DNA of 64,000 bases from Streptomyces sp. C10-9-1 (GCF_024497955.1 NZ_JANHKP010000002.1:1-64000), one strand, 5' to 3'. Shown: positions 17,920 to 27,784, counted from the first letter of the stretch. Notes: generated by a model from the sequence alone, not told the origin. Made by a program: numbers and translations.

Positions 17920-19386
17920 TCACTGCTGCTGCGACCACCACTCCTTCAGTGCCGTCACGGCTTCGTCGCGCGCCATCGGGCCGTTCTCAAGGCGCAGCTC
18001 CAGAAGGAAGGAGTACGCCTGGCCAATCAGCGGCCCCGGGCCGATACCCAGAACCTCCTGGATCTCGTTGCCGTTGAGGTCGGGCCGGATGGCGTCCAGC
18101 TCCTCCTGCTCCTGCAGCTGAAGAATGCGCTCCTCCAGTCCGTCATAGGTGCGGGAGAGCGCGGCGGCCTTCTTCTTGTTCCGCGTGGTGCAGTCCGACC
18201 GGGTCAGCTTGTGGAGGCGGTCCAGCAAGGGGCCGGCATCGCGCACATAGCGACGCACCGCCGAATCAGTCCACTCCCCGCCCCCGTAGCCATGGAAACG
18301 GAGGTGCAGCTCGACCAGCCGGGAGACGTCCCTGACCATGTCGTTCGAGTACTTCAGCGCCGTCATGCGCTTCTTGGTCATCTTGGCGCCCACCACCTCG
18401 TGGTGATGGAAGGAGACCCGGCCGTCCTTCTCGAAGCGCCGCGTCCGCGGCTTGCCGATGTCATGGAGCAGAGCGGCGAGACGCAGCACCAGATCCGGGC
18501 CTTCCACCTCCAGGTCGATCGCCTGGTCGAGCACGGTGAGTGAGTGCTCGTACACATCCTTGTGGCGATGGTGCTCGTCACTCTCCAGGCGCAGTGCCGG
18601 AAGCTCCGGAAGCACATGCTCGGCCAGCCCGGTCTCGACGAGCAGTCCCAGCCCCGTGCGCGGCCGGGGCGACAGCAAGAGCTTGTTGAGCTCGTCACGG
18701 ACGCGCTCTGCGGAGACGATCTCGATACGCTCGGCCATCGCCGTCATCGCGGTGACCACGTCCGGCGCCAGCGTGAAGTCCAGCTGCGCGGCGAACCGGG
18801 CAGCGCGCATCATCCGCAGCGGATCGTCCGAGAAGGAATCCTCGGGGGTACCGGGGGTCCGCAGAACACGGTCCGCCAGGTCGTCGAGCCCTCCATGGGG
18901 GTCGATGAACCGCTTCTCCGGGAGTGCCACGGCCATGGCGTTCACCGTGAAATCGCGGCGGACCAGGTCCTCCTCGATGGAGTCGCCATAGGAGACCACG
19001 GGCTTGCGCGAGGTCCGGTCGTACGCCTCGGAGCGGTAGGTGGTCACCTCGATCTCGAAGCGCTGCACCTCCTCGCCGACGCGCCCGTCCTTCTGGGCAC
19101 CGACCGTGCCGAAGGCGATGCCCACGTCCCAGACCGCATCCGCCCAGGGACGCATGATCTTCAGGACGTCCTCGGGCCGGGCGTCCGTCGTGAAGTCCAG
19201 GTCGTTGCCGAGCCGCCCGAGCAGCGCATCGCGGACGGAGCCGCCGACGAGGGCGAGCCGGAACCCGGCCTCCTGGAATCGGCGTGCGAGGTCGTCGGCG
19301 ACCGGCGAGACACGCAGCAGTTCGCTCACCGCGCGGTGTTGCGCCTGGTTCAGGGCAGTGGGGAGGTCTTCTTTGGCGTTCGGCAC
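17920..19386 (-). CDS. cca: CCA tRNA nucleotidyltransferase
   Basis: Adds or repairs the 3'-CCA end of tRNA from CTP and ATP. The 488-residue protein has the class II nucleotidyltransferase head ALVGGSVRDALLGR at about 45-58 with the metal-binding DLDF that follows, the RRDFTVNAMA motif and DDPLRMMRAARFAAQ. A C-terminal HD domain is present (LAALLHDIGKP). In S. coelicolor the protein at this place was first considered a poly(A) polymerase (PcnA); CCA addition is the safer call. The GTG at 19386 has no clear ribosome binding site. It is convergent with the MFS gene, with two parS palindromes between. Confidence 0.93.
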   Translation of the reverse strand: MPNAKEDLPTALNQAQHRAVSELLRVSPVADDLARRFQEAGFRLALVGGSVRDALLGRLGNDLDFTTDARPEDVLKIMRPWADAVWDVGIAFGTVGAQKDGRVGEEVQRFEIEVTTYRSEAYDRTSRKPVVSYGDSIEEDLVRRDFTVNAMAVALPEKRFIDPHGGLDDLADRVLRTPGTPEDSFSDDPLRMMRAARFAAQLDFTLAPDVVTAMTAMAERIEIVSAERVRDELNKLLLSPRPRTGLGLLVETGLAEHVLPELPALRLESDEHHRHKDVYEHSLTVLDQAIDLEVEGPDLVLRLAALLHDIGKPRTRRFEKDGRVSFHHHEVVGAKMTKKRMTALKYSNDMVRDVSRLVELHLRFHGYGGGEWTDSAVRRYVRDAGPLLDRLHKLTRSDCTTRNKKKAAALSRTYDGLEERILQLQEQEELDAIRPDLNGNEIQEVLGIGPGPLIGQAYSFLLELRLENGPMARDEAVTALKEWWSQQQ

Positions 19387-19572
19387 AGCAGAACAGGTTA
19401 CGTGCCCCGACCGCCCGGGGCCGCCCGGTTAACCGGCCCACGGATTCCATGATCTTGGTACACCACTCCGCGGCACTTCGACACAGCGGGCCTCGTTACC
19501 ATTCGTGGACGCACGAACCAGAGCACCGGCGAACCACCACCGGCGGGCAGACGACGAGAGACGGGCGAGCGC

Positions 19573-21948
19573 GTGGCCGAGGCGGCAGACTTCCAGGGGA
19601 TGCGTACCTCTCCTGCGCGCCGGTGGCTGCGCCGCACGGTTCCCCTGGCCCTCGGGCTCCCCCTGATCGCCGGTCTGCTCGGGGTACCCGCGGCCCAGCC
19701 CGCGTCGGCCGCGGAGGAGGCCACCGGCACCCGCACCGTCGACGTGTCCCTGGACACGGTGGCCCCGGCCGCTCCCGGGGCCAAGGACACGCTGACCGTC
19801 TCAGGGACAGTGACCAACCGCGGGAAGCAAACGATCACCGATGCCCAGGTGGACCTCCGCATCGGCCAGAAGTTCGCCAACCGCACCTCCATGGACCAGG
19901 TGCCGAACCGCACCGGCTTCGACCCCTCGGTGGACGGCCGGGCCGTCGACGACGAGTACGCGGTGGTCGTTCCCCGACTGGCTTCCGGAATCAGCAGGGA
20001 CTTCACCCTCTCCGTCCCGGTCGAGGAACTCGACCTCGGCGAGGACGGTGCGGTCTACCAGCTGGGCGTCACCCTTACCGGGCAGACCTCGAGCGGCTCC
20101 TTCGATCAGGTACTCGGCATCCAGCGGACCTTCCTTCCCTGGCAGCCCGAGGCCCTGAAGAAGAAGACCGGCCTCACCTACCTCTGGCCGCTGGTCTCCT
20201 CCACGCACCTGACGGCCGAGACCGGATCGGACCCCGAGCAGACCCCCGTCTTCGAGGACGAGCGCCTGGCCGGAGAGCTGGCCCCCGGCGGCCGCCTGGA
20301 ACGGCTGGTGGCCCTCGGCAGCCGGCTGCCGGTCACCTGGGTCGTCGACCCCGACCTGCTGGCAAGCGTGGACGCGATGGCCGAGAACTACGCGGTCAAG
20401 CAGGGCGACACCACCGTTCCCGGCAAGAACCAGGCCGTGGCCAAGCGCTGGCTGAGCTCGCTCGGCGCGGCGGTGCAGAACAGCAAGGTGATCGCGCTGC
20501 CCTTCGGGGATCCCGACCTCGCTTCCCTTGCGCACCGGGGCACCTCCGTGTCCGGCTCGCTGAGCCACCTCCAGCCGGCGACCGACGTCGCCTCCACGAC
20601 GGTGGAGACCGTGCTCCATGTGAAGCCGTCGGTCGAATTCGCGTGGCCGGTGGAGGGCGCCATCGACTCCTCCATCGTCGACGTCGCCACCTCGGCCGGA
20701 GCCGACAACGTCATCGTCCGGAGCGACAGCCTCCGTGACGATCTCACCTACACGCCGACAGCAGCCCGCCCCATCGGCGGCGGCACCACCGCAGTGGTGT
20801 CCGATGCGCGGCTCTCCACGGCCTTCGAGGGCGATATGAGCCGGTCGGGGGCCTCCACCCTCGCCGTTCAGGAGTTCCTCGCCCAGTCGCTCGCGATCAC
20901 GCTCCAGGTGCCCGGGAAGCAGCGCAGCATCGTGGTGGCGCCCCAGCGCATGCCCAGCGCCGCCCAGGCCCAGTCCATGGCGCAGGCGGTGGAGGGTCTG
21001 TCCGGCAAGCGCTGGACCGAGCCGCTGGACCTGGTCGAAGCCGCGACGGCCAAGCCGGATGCAGACGCCAACACCGCCGTGCCCCGCGGCGCCCGCTATC
21101 CCGACCGCCTTCGCAAGCAGGAGCTCCAGGTCGGCGCCTTCGAGGAGATCCGCTCCACGCAGCAGAGCCTCGACATGTTCGAGGGCATCCTCACCCAGGC
21201 CGACCGGGTCAACACCCCCTTCGGGCGGGCCGTGGACCGGGAGCTCTCCACCTCCTGGCGCGGGAACCCCGAGGGAGCCGAGCAGTACCGCGACGGCGTC
21301 CGCACCTACCTCAAGGACCTCACCGGCGAGGTCCAGCTGATCCAGAAGTCGGATGTGACCCTCTCGGGGCGCAGCGCGATGATCCCGGTCACCGTGCAGA
21401 ACCAGCTGGTGCAGGACGTCGACGACCTGGTGCTGCGTCTTCGCTCGCACAGCCCGACGCGCCTGGGGCTGGAGGAGAAGGCGATGGCCGAGCAGGCCGT
21501 CCGGGTCGGCGGCGGCCACAGTCAGACGGTGCAGTTCCCGGCCGCGGCCAATGCCAACGGCCAGGTGCAGATGACCGCCCAGCTGTTCACCAAGGACGGC
21601 AAGCCCTACGGCAAGGCCATGGACTTCACCGTCAAGGTCTCGGAGATCACTCCTCAGGTGATGCTTGTCATCGCGGGTGGGGTGCTGCTTCTCGTCCTCG
21701 CAGGCATCAGGATGTACACCCAGCGCAAGCGGGCAGCAGCCGAGGCGGCCGTCTCACCGGACCCCGCTGTCGACGGCGAGGAGACCGACGCCCCTGCGGA
21801 GGCCCCCGGCGCCGGAGACCCCGGGAAGCACGACGGAGCCGCCGGCGACGCCGGCCACCGGGAGCACGGGCACCCGGGTGACCCGGCACCGGACACCCGA
21901 CCCGAAAGCGGCGACCCGTCGGGCGCTGGTGAGAAAGTGGACCGTTGA
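19573..21948 (+). CDS. Secreted, membrane-anchored DUF6049 protein
   Basis: A 791-residue exported protein of unknown role. Residues 1-47 include a signal sequence (LALGLPLIAGLLGVPAAQPASA), then beta-sandwich-like domains (VDVSLDTVAPAAPGAKDTLTVSGTVTNRG), a central region with LTYLWPLVSSTHL, and a stretch resembling a polysaccharide-deacetylase-like fold in its order of motifs. One transmembrane segment is at about 694-713, then a low-complexity Glu/Gly/Asp tail. It starts with GTG and ends 45 bp ahead of murJ. The conserved order DUF6049-murJ-pseudokinase-sigM across streptomycetes, as I recall it, suggests a role linked to MurJ and wall synthesis. Confidence 0.85.
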   Translation: MAEAADFQGMRTSPARRWLRRTVPLALGLPLIAGLLGVPAAQPASAAEEATGTRTVDVSLDTVAPAAPGAKDTLTVSGTVTNRGKQTITDAQVDLRIGQKFANRTSMDQVPNRTGFDPSVDGRAVDDEYAVVVPRLASGISRDFTLSVPVEELDLGEDGAVYQLGVTLTGQTSSGSFDQVLGIQRTFLPWQPEALKKKTGLTYLWPLVSSTHLTAETGSDPEQTPVFEDERLAGELAPGGRLERLVALGSRLPVTWVVDPDLLASVDAMAENYAVKQGDTTVPGKNQAVAKRWLSSLGAAVQNSKVIALPFGDPDLASLAHRGTSVSGSLSHLQPATDVASTTVETVLHVKPSVEFAWPVEGAIDSSIVDVATSAGADNVIVRSDSLRDDLTYTPTAARPIGGGTTAVVSDARLSTAFEGDMSRSGASTLAVQEFLAQSLAITLQVPGKQRSIVVAPQRMPSAAQAQSMAQAVEGLSGKRWTEPLDLVEAATAKPDADANTAVPRGARYPDRLRKQELQVGAFEEIRSTQQSLDMFEGILTQADRVNTPFGRAVDRELSTSWRGNPEGAEQYRDGVRTYLKDLTGEVQLIQKSDVTLSGRSAMIPVTVQNQLVQDVDDLVLRLRSHSPTRLGLEEKAMAEQAVRVGGGHSQTVQFPAAANANGQVQMTAQLFTKDGKPYGKAMDFTVKVSEITPQVMLVIAGGVLLLVLAGIRMYTQRKRAAAEAAVSPDPAVDGEETDAPAEAPGAGDPGKHDGAAGDAGHREHGHPGDPAPDTRPESGDPSGAGEKVDR

Positions 21949-21993
21949 GCGATGTCGTGGCCGGTCGGCCGGGGACGATGAGGTGGGGTAGGC

Positions 21994-24177
21994 ATGAACG
22001 CGCCGTATGACGGTGACCGCGGCCAGGGCGCGGGTGGCGGAAGCCCCGCAGGCCACGGCCGGCAGCCTCAGTATCCCACCCCCGATCACCAGGCGTCACA
22101 GGACGCATACGCTCCGGACCCCTATGTGCAGGACGCCTACACGCCCGACCCCTTCCGGGCGCAGGACCTTGCGGCCCAGGACCCCGTCTCCGAGGCCCTC
22201 TACGATCGCTCGGAGCACCCGCCGCCTCCGCCCGGCACCTACCAGGACCCCCAGGCGCTCTACCAGCAGCCCGCAGCGCCCACGCACGCACCGGACCCCC
22301 GGGTGTGGGCGCAGACGCCCCCACCCGAGCCGGACGGCCCGTCCAGACACCTTCCCTACGGCGACGACGCCCGCACCACGCAGTTCACGGGTGTGGACGA
22401 CCTGGTCACGCACGCCTCGGCGGAGAAGCCGGAGCCTGACGCCTTCGCACACCTCTTCCGCGACCAGCAGTCATCGGGGTCGGGGCAGCCCGCGGAGGTC
22501 CCCCCGCCGCAGCCGGAGCCCGCTCCCGCAGCCCCGAAGAAGCCCACCGGCCGCGCATCCGGGCTGCTGAAGTCCAGTGCGGTGATGGCGGCGGGCACTC
22601 TGGTGTCACGCCTCACCGGCTTCGTCCGCAGCCTGGTCATCACCGCCGCGCTCGGCGCCGCGCTCCTCGGCGACACCTTCACCATCGCCTACACCCTGCC
22701 CACGATGATCTACATCCTCACCGTGGGCGGCGGTCTGAACTCGGTCTTCGTGCCCCAGCTGGTACGGGCGATGAAGAGCGACGAGGACGGCGGCGAGGCG
22801 TTCGCCAACCGGCTGCTGACGCTGGTGATGGTGACGCTGGGCGGCATCGTGGTGCTCGCGGTGTTCGCCGCGCCCCTGCTGATCCGGCTCATGTCGGACA
22901 CGATCGCCGGCGACCCCGCGTCCAACAGCGTGGCGGTCACCTTCGCCCGCTACTGCCTCCCGACGATCTTCTTCATGGGCATCCACGTGGTGATGGGGCA
23001 GATCCTCAACGCGCGCGGCAAGTTCGGCGCCATGATGTGGACCCCGGTCCTGAACAACATCGTCATGATCACCACCTTCGGGCTCTTCATCTGGGTGTAC
23101 GGCACCTCTGCCGAGTCCCGGATGGGCGTGGAGACGATCCCGCCGGAGGGTGTGCGCCTTCTGGGCATCGGCACCCTGCTGGGCCTGGTGGTGCAGGCAC
23201 TGGCGATGATCCCGTACCTGCGCGAGACCGGGTTCCGGTTCCGCCCCCGCTTCGACTGGAAGGGCCACGGGCTCGGCAAGACGGTCAAGCTGGCCAAGTG
23301 GACCGTGCTCTTCGTACTGGCCAACCAGGCAGGCGTTCTGGTGGTCACCCAGCTCGCCACGGCCGCCGGTGAGGCCTCGGGGCGCCAGGGAGCGGGCTTC
23401 ATCGCCTACACCAATGCCCAGCTGATCTGGGGCATGCCCCAGGCCATCATCACCGTCTCCGTGATGGCCGCCCTCCTGCCGCGGCTCTCCCGTGCGGCCC
23501 ACGACGGCGACCCGGGGGCGGTGCGCGACGACATCTCGCAGGGGCTGCGCAACTCCGCGGTGGCCATCGTCCCGGTGGCCTTCGCCTTCCTGGCACTGGG
23601 CGTCCCGATGTCCACCCTGCTCTTCGCCTCCACCGGCGGGGAGGCGGCCCGCGGCATGGGCTTCATCCTGATGGCCTTCGGCCTCGGGCTGATCCCCTAC
23701 TCGGTCCAGTACGTCGTCCTCCGCGGCTTCTACGCCTACGAGGACACCCGGACCCCCTTCTACAACACCGTGATCGTCGCCGCCGTCAACGCCGGTGCCT
23801 CGGCACTCTGTTTCGCCCTGCTGCCGGCCCGCTGGGCGGTCGTCGGCATGGCCGCCTCCTACGGCCTCGCCTACGCGGTCGGCGTGGGCGTCGCCTGGCG
23901 GCGCCTCAGCAAGCGCCTCGGAGGCGACCTGGACGGGGCCCATGTGCTGCGGACCTACGCCCGGCTGTCCATGGCCTCGGTGCCCGCGGCGCTCGGCGGC
24001 GGCCTTGTGGCCTACGGCATCCTCACCACGCTGGGCAGCGGCGCCGGGGGCTCGCTGGTGGCGCTGGTGATCGGCGGCATCGTGCTGGCGGGCGTCTTCT
24101 TCGTCTCCGCGAAGAAGATGCGCATCGCGGAACTCAACGCCCTGGTGGGAATGGTCCGCGGGCGGTTGGGCCGCTAG
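21994..24177 (+). CDS. murJ: MurJ (MviN) lipid II flippase
   Basis: Moves lipid II across the membrane for peptidoglycan synthesis. The 727-residue protein has a long N-terminal extension of about 190 residues, low in hydrophobicity and rich in Pro, Asp, Gln and Tyr, which is typical of actinobacterial MurJ. The membrane part begins SSAVMAAGTLVSRLTGFVRSLVI, followed by GDTFTIAYTLPTMIYILTVGGGLNSVFVPQL, the conserved MurJ core, and about fourteen hydrophobic segments. The pseudokinase that is fused to the C-terminus of MviN in Mycobacterium tuberculosis is here a separate gene directly downstream. The start ATG is at 21994. Confidence 0.95.
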   Translation: MNAPYDGDRGQGAGGGSPAGHGRQPQYPTPDHQASQDAYAPDPYVQDAYTPDPFRAQDLAAQDPVSEALYDRSEHPPPPPGTYQDPQALYQQPAAPTHAPDPRVWAQTPPPEPDGPSRHLPYGDDARTTQFTGVDDLVTHASAEKPEPDAFAHLFRDQQSSGSGQPAEVPPPQPEPAPAAPKKPTGRASGLLKSSAVMAAGTLVSRLTGFVRSLVITAALGAALLGDTFTIAYTLPTMIYILTVGGGLNSVFVPQLVRAMKSDEDGGEAFANRLLTLVMVTLGGIVVLAVFAAPLLIRLMSDTIAGDPASNSVAVTFARYCLPTIFFMGIHVVMGQILNARGKFGAMMWTPVLNNIVMITTFGLFIWVYGTSAESRMGVETIPPEGVRLLGIGTLLGLVVQALAMIPYLRETGFRFRPRFDWKGHGLGKTVKLAKWTVLFVLANQAGVLVVTQLATAAGEASGRQGAGFIAYTNAQLIWGMPQAIITVSVMAALLPRLSRAAHDGDPGAVRDDISQGLRNSAVAIVPVAFAFLALGVPMSTLLFASTGGEAARGMGFILMAFGLGLIPYSVQYVVLRGFYAYEDTRTPFYNTVIVAAVNAGASALCFALLPARWAVVGMAASYGLAYAVGVGVAWRRLSKRLGGDLDGAHVLRTYARLSMASVPAALGGGLVAYGILTTLGSGAGGSLVALVIGGIVLAGVFFVSAKKMRIAELNALVGMVRGRLGR

Positions 24178-24413
24178 GGCGTCCGGGCAGGGCCACGCGG
24201 CACAGCGTGGGGCGGCGTGCTCTCCGGCGCCCGACGGCAGGAGAGCGGGAGGTGGCCGACGCGCTGTGCGGCCGACGGAGCGATTCGCGGTACGGGCTTC
24301 GGTCCCTGGCACAACCTTCCACCGCCGCCGTGTGTCGTGCATAGCGCCGGACTGTGGGCACAATTGGCATGGCGTCTGAGTACAGCGCAATGGATGGGGA
24401 GGCAGGAACGACG

Positions 24414-26153
24414 GTGGCGGAACGTAGCACGGCTGCCGTCGACGTGGCCGACAACGGCGGTAACGAACCGCTGTCCGCGCAGGAGCGCAAGGCCACGGCC
24501 GACGGGGCGGCTGGATCCCAGAAATCTGCGGAGAAGACCGCATCCGACCCGGGCGAGACGGCGAAGGAAGACCCGGCACCCGGGAACACGTCCGGTGTCA
24601 CGGCACCTGAACTGCACAGCGGCCACAAACTCGCCAAGCGCTACCGACTGGAGGAGTGCGTCACCCGTCTGGACGGCTTCAGCAGCTGGCGGGCAGTGGA
24701 CGAGAAGCTGCGTCGGGCCGTCGGCGTCCACGTCCTGCCGGCCGAGCACCCCAGAGCCCGTTCGGTGCTGGCCGCCGCACGCTCCTCGGCGCTCCTCGGC
24801 GACCCCCGCTTCGTCCAGGTCCTGGACGCGGTGGAGGAGGGCGACCTGGTCTACGTCGTCCACGAATGGCTGCCGGACGCGGTGGAGCTGACCGCTCTCC
24901 TCGCAGCGGCACCGCTCGAAGCCCACGACGCCTACCAGCTCGTCGAGCAGGTGTCGTTGGCGATGACCGCCGCGCACCGCGAGGGCCTGGCCCATCTCCG
25001 CCTGACTCCGAGCGCGGTCCTGCGCACGTCGACCGGCCAGTACCGGATCCGCGGCCTGGCGGTGAACGCCGCGCTGCGGGGCATCTCGGTGGAACGTCCG
25101 CAGCGCACGGACACGGAGGCCATCGGAGCGCTGCTGTACGCCGCTCTCACCCAGAGGTGGCCCTACGAGAACGATGCCCACGGGCTTACGGGCCTCCCCA
25201 AGGGGGTCGGGCTCCTCCCGCCCGACCAGGTACGGGCAGGCGTTCACCGCGGGCTGTCCGAACTGGCCATGCGGGCCCTGGTGAACGACGGAGCCACGGC
25301 GTCCCGGCAGGACCCTCCCTGCACCACGCCCGACGAGCTCGCGAAGGCGGTGGCGGCCATGCCGCGTATCCGCCCGCCGGAGCCGACGTTCACCGCGCCT
25401 CCGGACTACCAGCGGACCACCTACCAGCAGGGCGGCTACGGGCGCCCTGCGGTGCACCCCCGTGCCGTCGCCGCCCGGACGCCCGTGGTTCCCCCGGCAC
25501 CGCTGGAGAGCCGCACGGGCAAGGCCCTGAAGTGGACGGTCTCGGCTTTGCTGATCGCCGCGCTGGGACTCGGGAGCTGGCAGGTCGCGGACCGCCTGCT
25601 CGACCAGGGGAAGAACTCCCGAGAAGCCCCCACCTCCTCCGAGACCTCTCCGCCGGAAGGCGACGACAAGCCGAACACGCCCGTTCCCCTCGCCATCCAC
25701 GGCGCACAGGAGTACGCACCGGACGGGTCCCCTCAGAACCCCTCCACCGTCGGCTCGACCTACGACCAGGACAGCTCCAGCTACTGGCGCACCAAGACCT
25801 ACTTCGACGGACCGGAGTTCGCTCCTTCCATCAAGCAGGGAGTCGGCATCGTCTATGACCTGGGCAGCGAGAAGACCGTGACCGGGGGATCCATAGCGTT
25901 GCGCTACGGCGGGAACCACACGGCGATCAGCCTCTACGCGGTCGACTCCCTCACGCCGTCCGGACCTGTCAGCTCCATGACGAAGATCGCGAACGGCCAG
26001 ACCGGAAGTTCCACGCTGAAGCTGACAGCGGAGAAGCCTGTCACCGGCCGCTATGTACTCGTGTGGATGACCGCGATGCCTCACTCACCGAAGGACGGGT
26101 TCAGCGACCCCGGATACAAGCAGGCCATCACGGACGTCTCCTTCACCGGCTGA
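24414..26153 (+). CDS. MviN-associated membrane pseudokinase
   Basis: A 579-residue protein (GTG at 24414, with AGGA 6 bp upstream; ATGs at 24369 and 24390 are alternatives). Residues about 70-300 have a Ser/Thr kinase fold, but catalytic residues are lost: the catalytic loop reads HLRLTPSAVL instead of HRDxKPxN, and no DFG is seen. One transmembrane segment is at about 372-395, followed by an extracellular part of about 185 residues that looks like a discoidin/carbohydrate-binding domain (SSYWRTKTYF, GIVYDLGSEK, VTGRYVLVWMT). In M. tuberculosis an equivalent region is the C-terminal part of MviN (Rv3910), reported to be phosphorylated by PknB and bound by the FHA protein FhaA. Here it lies between murJ and sigM. 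Confidence 0.88.
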   Translation: MAERSTAAVDVADNGGNEPLSAQERKATADGAAGSQKSAEKTASDPGETAKEDPAPGNTSGVTAPELHSGHKLAKRYRLEECVTRLDGFSSWRAVDEKLRRAVGVHVLPAEHPRARSVLAAARSSALLGDPRFVQVLDAVEEGDLVYVVHEWLPDAVELTALLAAAPLEAHDAYQLVEQVSLAMTAAHREGLAHLRLTPSAVLRTSTGQYRIRGLAVNAALRGISVERPQRTDTEAIGALLYAALTQRWPYENDAHGLTGLPKGVGLLPPDQVRAGVHRGLSELAMRALVNDGATASRQDPPCTTPDELAKAVAAMPRIRPPEPTFTAPPDYQRTTYQQGGYGRPAVHPRAVAARTPVVPPAPLESRTGKALKWTVSALLIAALGLGSWQVADRLLDQGKNSREAPTSSETSPPEGDDKPNTPVPLAIHGAQEYAPDGSPQNPSTVGSTYDQDSSSYWRTKTYFDGPEFAPSIKQGVGIVYDLGSEKTVTGGSIALRYGGNHTAISLYAVDSLTPSGPVSSMTKIANGQTGSSTLKLTAEKPVTGRYVLVWMTAMPHSPKDGFSDPGYKQAITDVSFTG

Positions 26154-26180
26154 CGCACAGGATCGGGAGGGGGCTCACCG

Positions 26181-26885
26181 TTGGACGACTCGACGCTCCG
26201 TGACACAAGCGACCAGGACCTTCTCGCGCAGCATGTCGCGGGAGACCCGGATGCCTTCGGTGAGCTCGTCCGCCGTCACAGGGACCGCCTGTGGGCGGTG
26301 GCCCTGCGGACGCTCGGTGACCGCGAGGAAGCCGCGGACGCCGTGCAGGATGCCTTCGTCTCGGCCTTCCGCGCGGCAGCCACCTTCCGTGGCCAGGCGG
26401 CCGTCACCACCTGGCTGCACCGCATCACGGTCAATGCCTGCCTGGACCGGGTCAGGAAAGCCGACTCACGCAGGACGGCACCGGTGGACGACACCGAACG
26501 GCTGGAGCAGCTCCTGGAGCCCCACGAGTCAGCCGAGGCGCCGGCCGAACGCCAGGATCTCCATCGGGAACTCCTGAGGGCCCTGGGCACCCTGCCGCCG
26601 GAGCAGCGTGCCGCGCTGGTCCTCGTCGACATGCAGGGGTACCCCGTGGCCGAGGCGGCGAAGGTTCTGGACGTTCCCACGGGAACCGTCAAGAGCCGCT
26701 GTGCACGGGGGAGAGCCCGGTTGCTGCCGATGCTCACCCATCTGCGGGGCAATGGCGTGGATAGCCCGGAGATTCCCAGGGAAAGGAACCGGACGACGGG
26801 GACGGCCGTCCGACCGGAGTCGGCAGCGAACGAGCCGGGGCCGAACGGTTCGGCGGCAGTGAAGGGCGGAGGTGGGCGAGCGTGA
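26181..26885 (+). CDS. sigM: ECF sigma factor SigM
   Basis: An extracytoplasmic-function sigma factor of 234 aa. Region 2 starts about residue 13 (DLLAQHVAGDPDAFGELVRRHRDRLWAVALR) with AVQDAFVSAFR, and region 4 is LGTLPPEQRAALVLVDMQGYPVAEAAKVLDVPTGTVKSRCARGR. The C-terminal 45 residues are a Pro/Arg/Asn-rich tail not usual for the family. It starts with TTG; GGGAGGGG lies 8 bp upstream. The stop overlaps the anti-sigma gene by 4 bp, indicating translational coupling. It follows the pseudokinase by only 27 bp, so murJ, pseudokinase and sigM may be read together. Related SigM proteins in M. tuberculosis and Bacillus respond to oxidative or envelope stress. Confidence 0.93.
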   Translation: MDDSTLRDTSDQDLLAQHVAGDPDAFGELVRRHRDRLWAVALRTLGDREEAADAVQDAFVSAFRAAATFRGQAAVTTWLHRITVNACLDRVRKADSRRTAPVDDTERLEQLLEPHESAEAPAERQDLHRELLRALGTLPPEQRAALVLVDMQGYPVAEAAKVLDVPTGTVKSRCARGRARLLPMLTHLRGNGVDSPEIPRERNRTTGTAVRPESAANEPGPNGSAAVKGGGGRA

Positions 26886-27784
26886 CATCCTCGACCGACA
26901 CGAACCGGCACCCTGATGTCTCGGAGATCGCCGATCTCACCGAGGGCCTTCTGCCCCTCGACCAGGCGGCCGAGCTCCGCCGCCATCTGAAGGGCTGTGC
27001 CGTATGCGCCGATGTGCGGACCTCCCTCGAAGAGATCAGAGGGCTGCTCGGCACCCTTCCCGGGCCGGGTCGGATGCCCGGCGATGTCTCCGGCAGAATC
27101 GATGCCGCTCTGGCCGCGGAAGCACTCCTCCACGCCACGGCTCCCGGCCCGGCCGACGATGTTTCACGTGAAACGACGGGCTCCTCAGCCGACGGCGCTT
27201 CTCCCTCACGACCTGGCCGTCCCGCCGGACACCCCAGGGCAGCCACGGGACCGGGGCGCAGCCGTCGAAGCCGTCGACGGCTCGCGGCTTTCGGAGCCGT
27301 CCTGGGTGCTGCCGCGGTAGGCCTGGGTGTGCTCGTTCTCCAGGGCTTGCCCTCCACGACGGCCGGAGAGGCGGGCAGGGCGCAGGACACCAGCCTGAGC
27401 TCCGCCGCGGGTGCCGACGGGGACTTCTCCGGAGAGCCGGTCGACGAGCGGGTCCGGACACTCCTGTCTGCACCGATCGACGCGGCGGAGCCCCGCATCG
27501 AGAAGGAACCGTCCCTGGAGGCCGAAGCTCCGGGCATGGTCACACCGCAGAGCTCTCCCGACTCGCCGCTCCCCCCGTGTATCCAGCGCGGCACCGGCCG
27601 CGCCGAGCAGCCTCTCGCCTTCGAGCAGGGGCAGTACCAGGGGACCGACGCCTACCTCGTCCTGCTGCCGCATGCCACGGACCGCGCTCAGGTCGACGCC
27701 TACGTCGTCGACGCCTCCTGTACCGAGGACGGCGGCGCAGACGTCGGCTCCCTGCTCCTTGACGGGACCTACCCCCTCGACTGA
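26882..27784 (+). CDS. Anti-sigma factor of SigM
   Basis: A 300-residue membrane protein starting with GTG inside the sigM stop codon. The N-terminal cytoplasmic part has the zinc anti-sigma motif HLKGCAVC (H-x3-C-x2-C) at about residues 38-45, preceded by DLTEGLLP. A transmembrane segment is at about 138-156 (AAFGAVLGAAAVGLGVLVL), and an outside domain of about 140 residues with two conserved cysteines (PPCIQRG, DASCTED) ends the protein. It should hold SigM at the membrane until stress releases it. The codons at 27161-27174 form a perfect parS site and read VSRET within the linker. Confidence 0.9.
   Translation: MTSSTDTNRHPDVSEIADLTEGLLPLDQAAELRRHLKGCAVCADVRTSLEEIRGLLGTLPGPGRMPGDVSGRIDAALAAEALLHATAPGPADDVSRETTGSSADGASPSRPGRPAGHPRAATGPGRSRRSRRRLAAFGAVLGAAAVGLGVLVLQGLPSTTAGEAGRAQDTSLSSAAGADGDFSGEPVDERVRTLLSAPIDAAEPRIEKEPSLEAEAPGMVTPQSSPDSPLPPCIQRGTGRAEQPLAFEQGQYQGTDAYLVLLPHATDRAQVDAYVVDASCTEDGGADVGSLLLDGTYPLD
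27161..27174. other. parS: parS site 5, inside the anti-sigma gene
   Basis: Perfect parS core inside a reading frame; it is translated as part of DVSRETT in the linker of the anti-sigma protein. The symmetry does not extend beyond the core. Confidence 0.93.
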
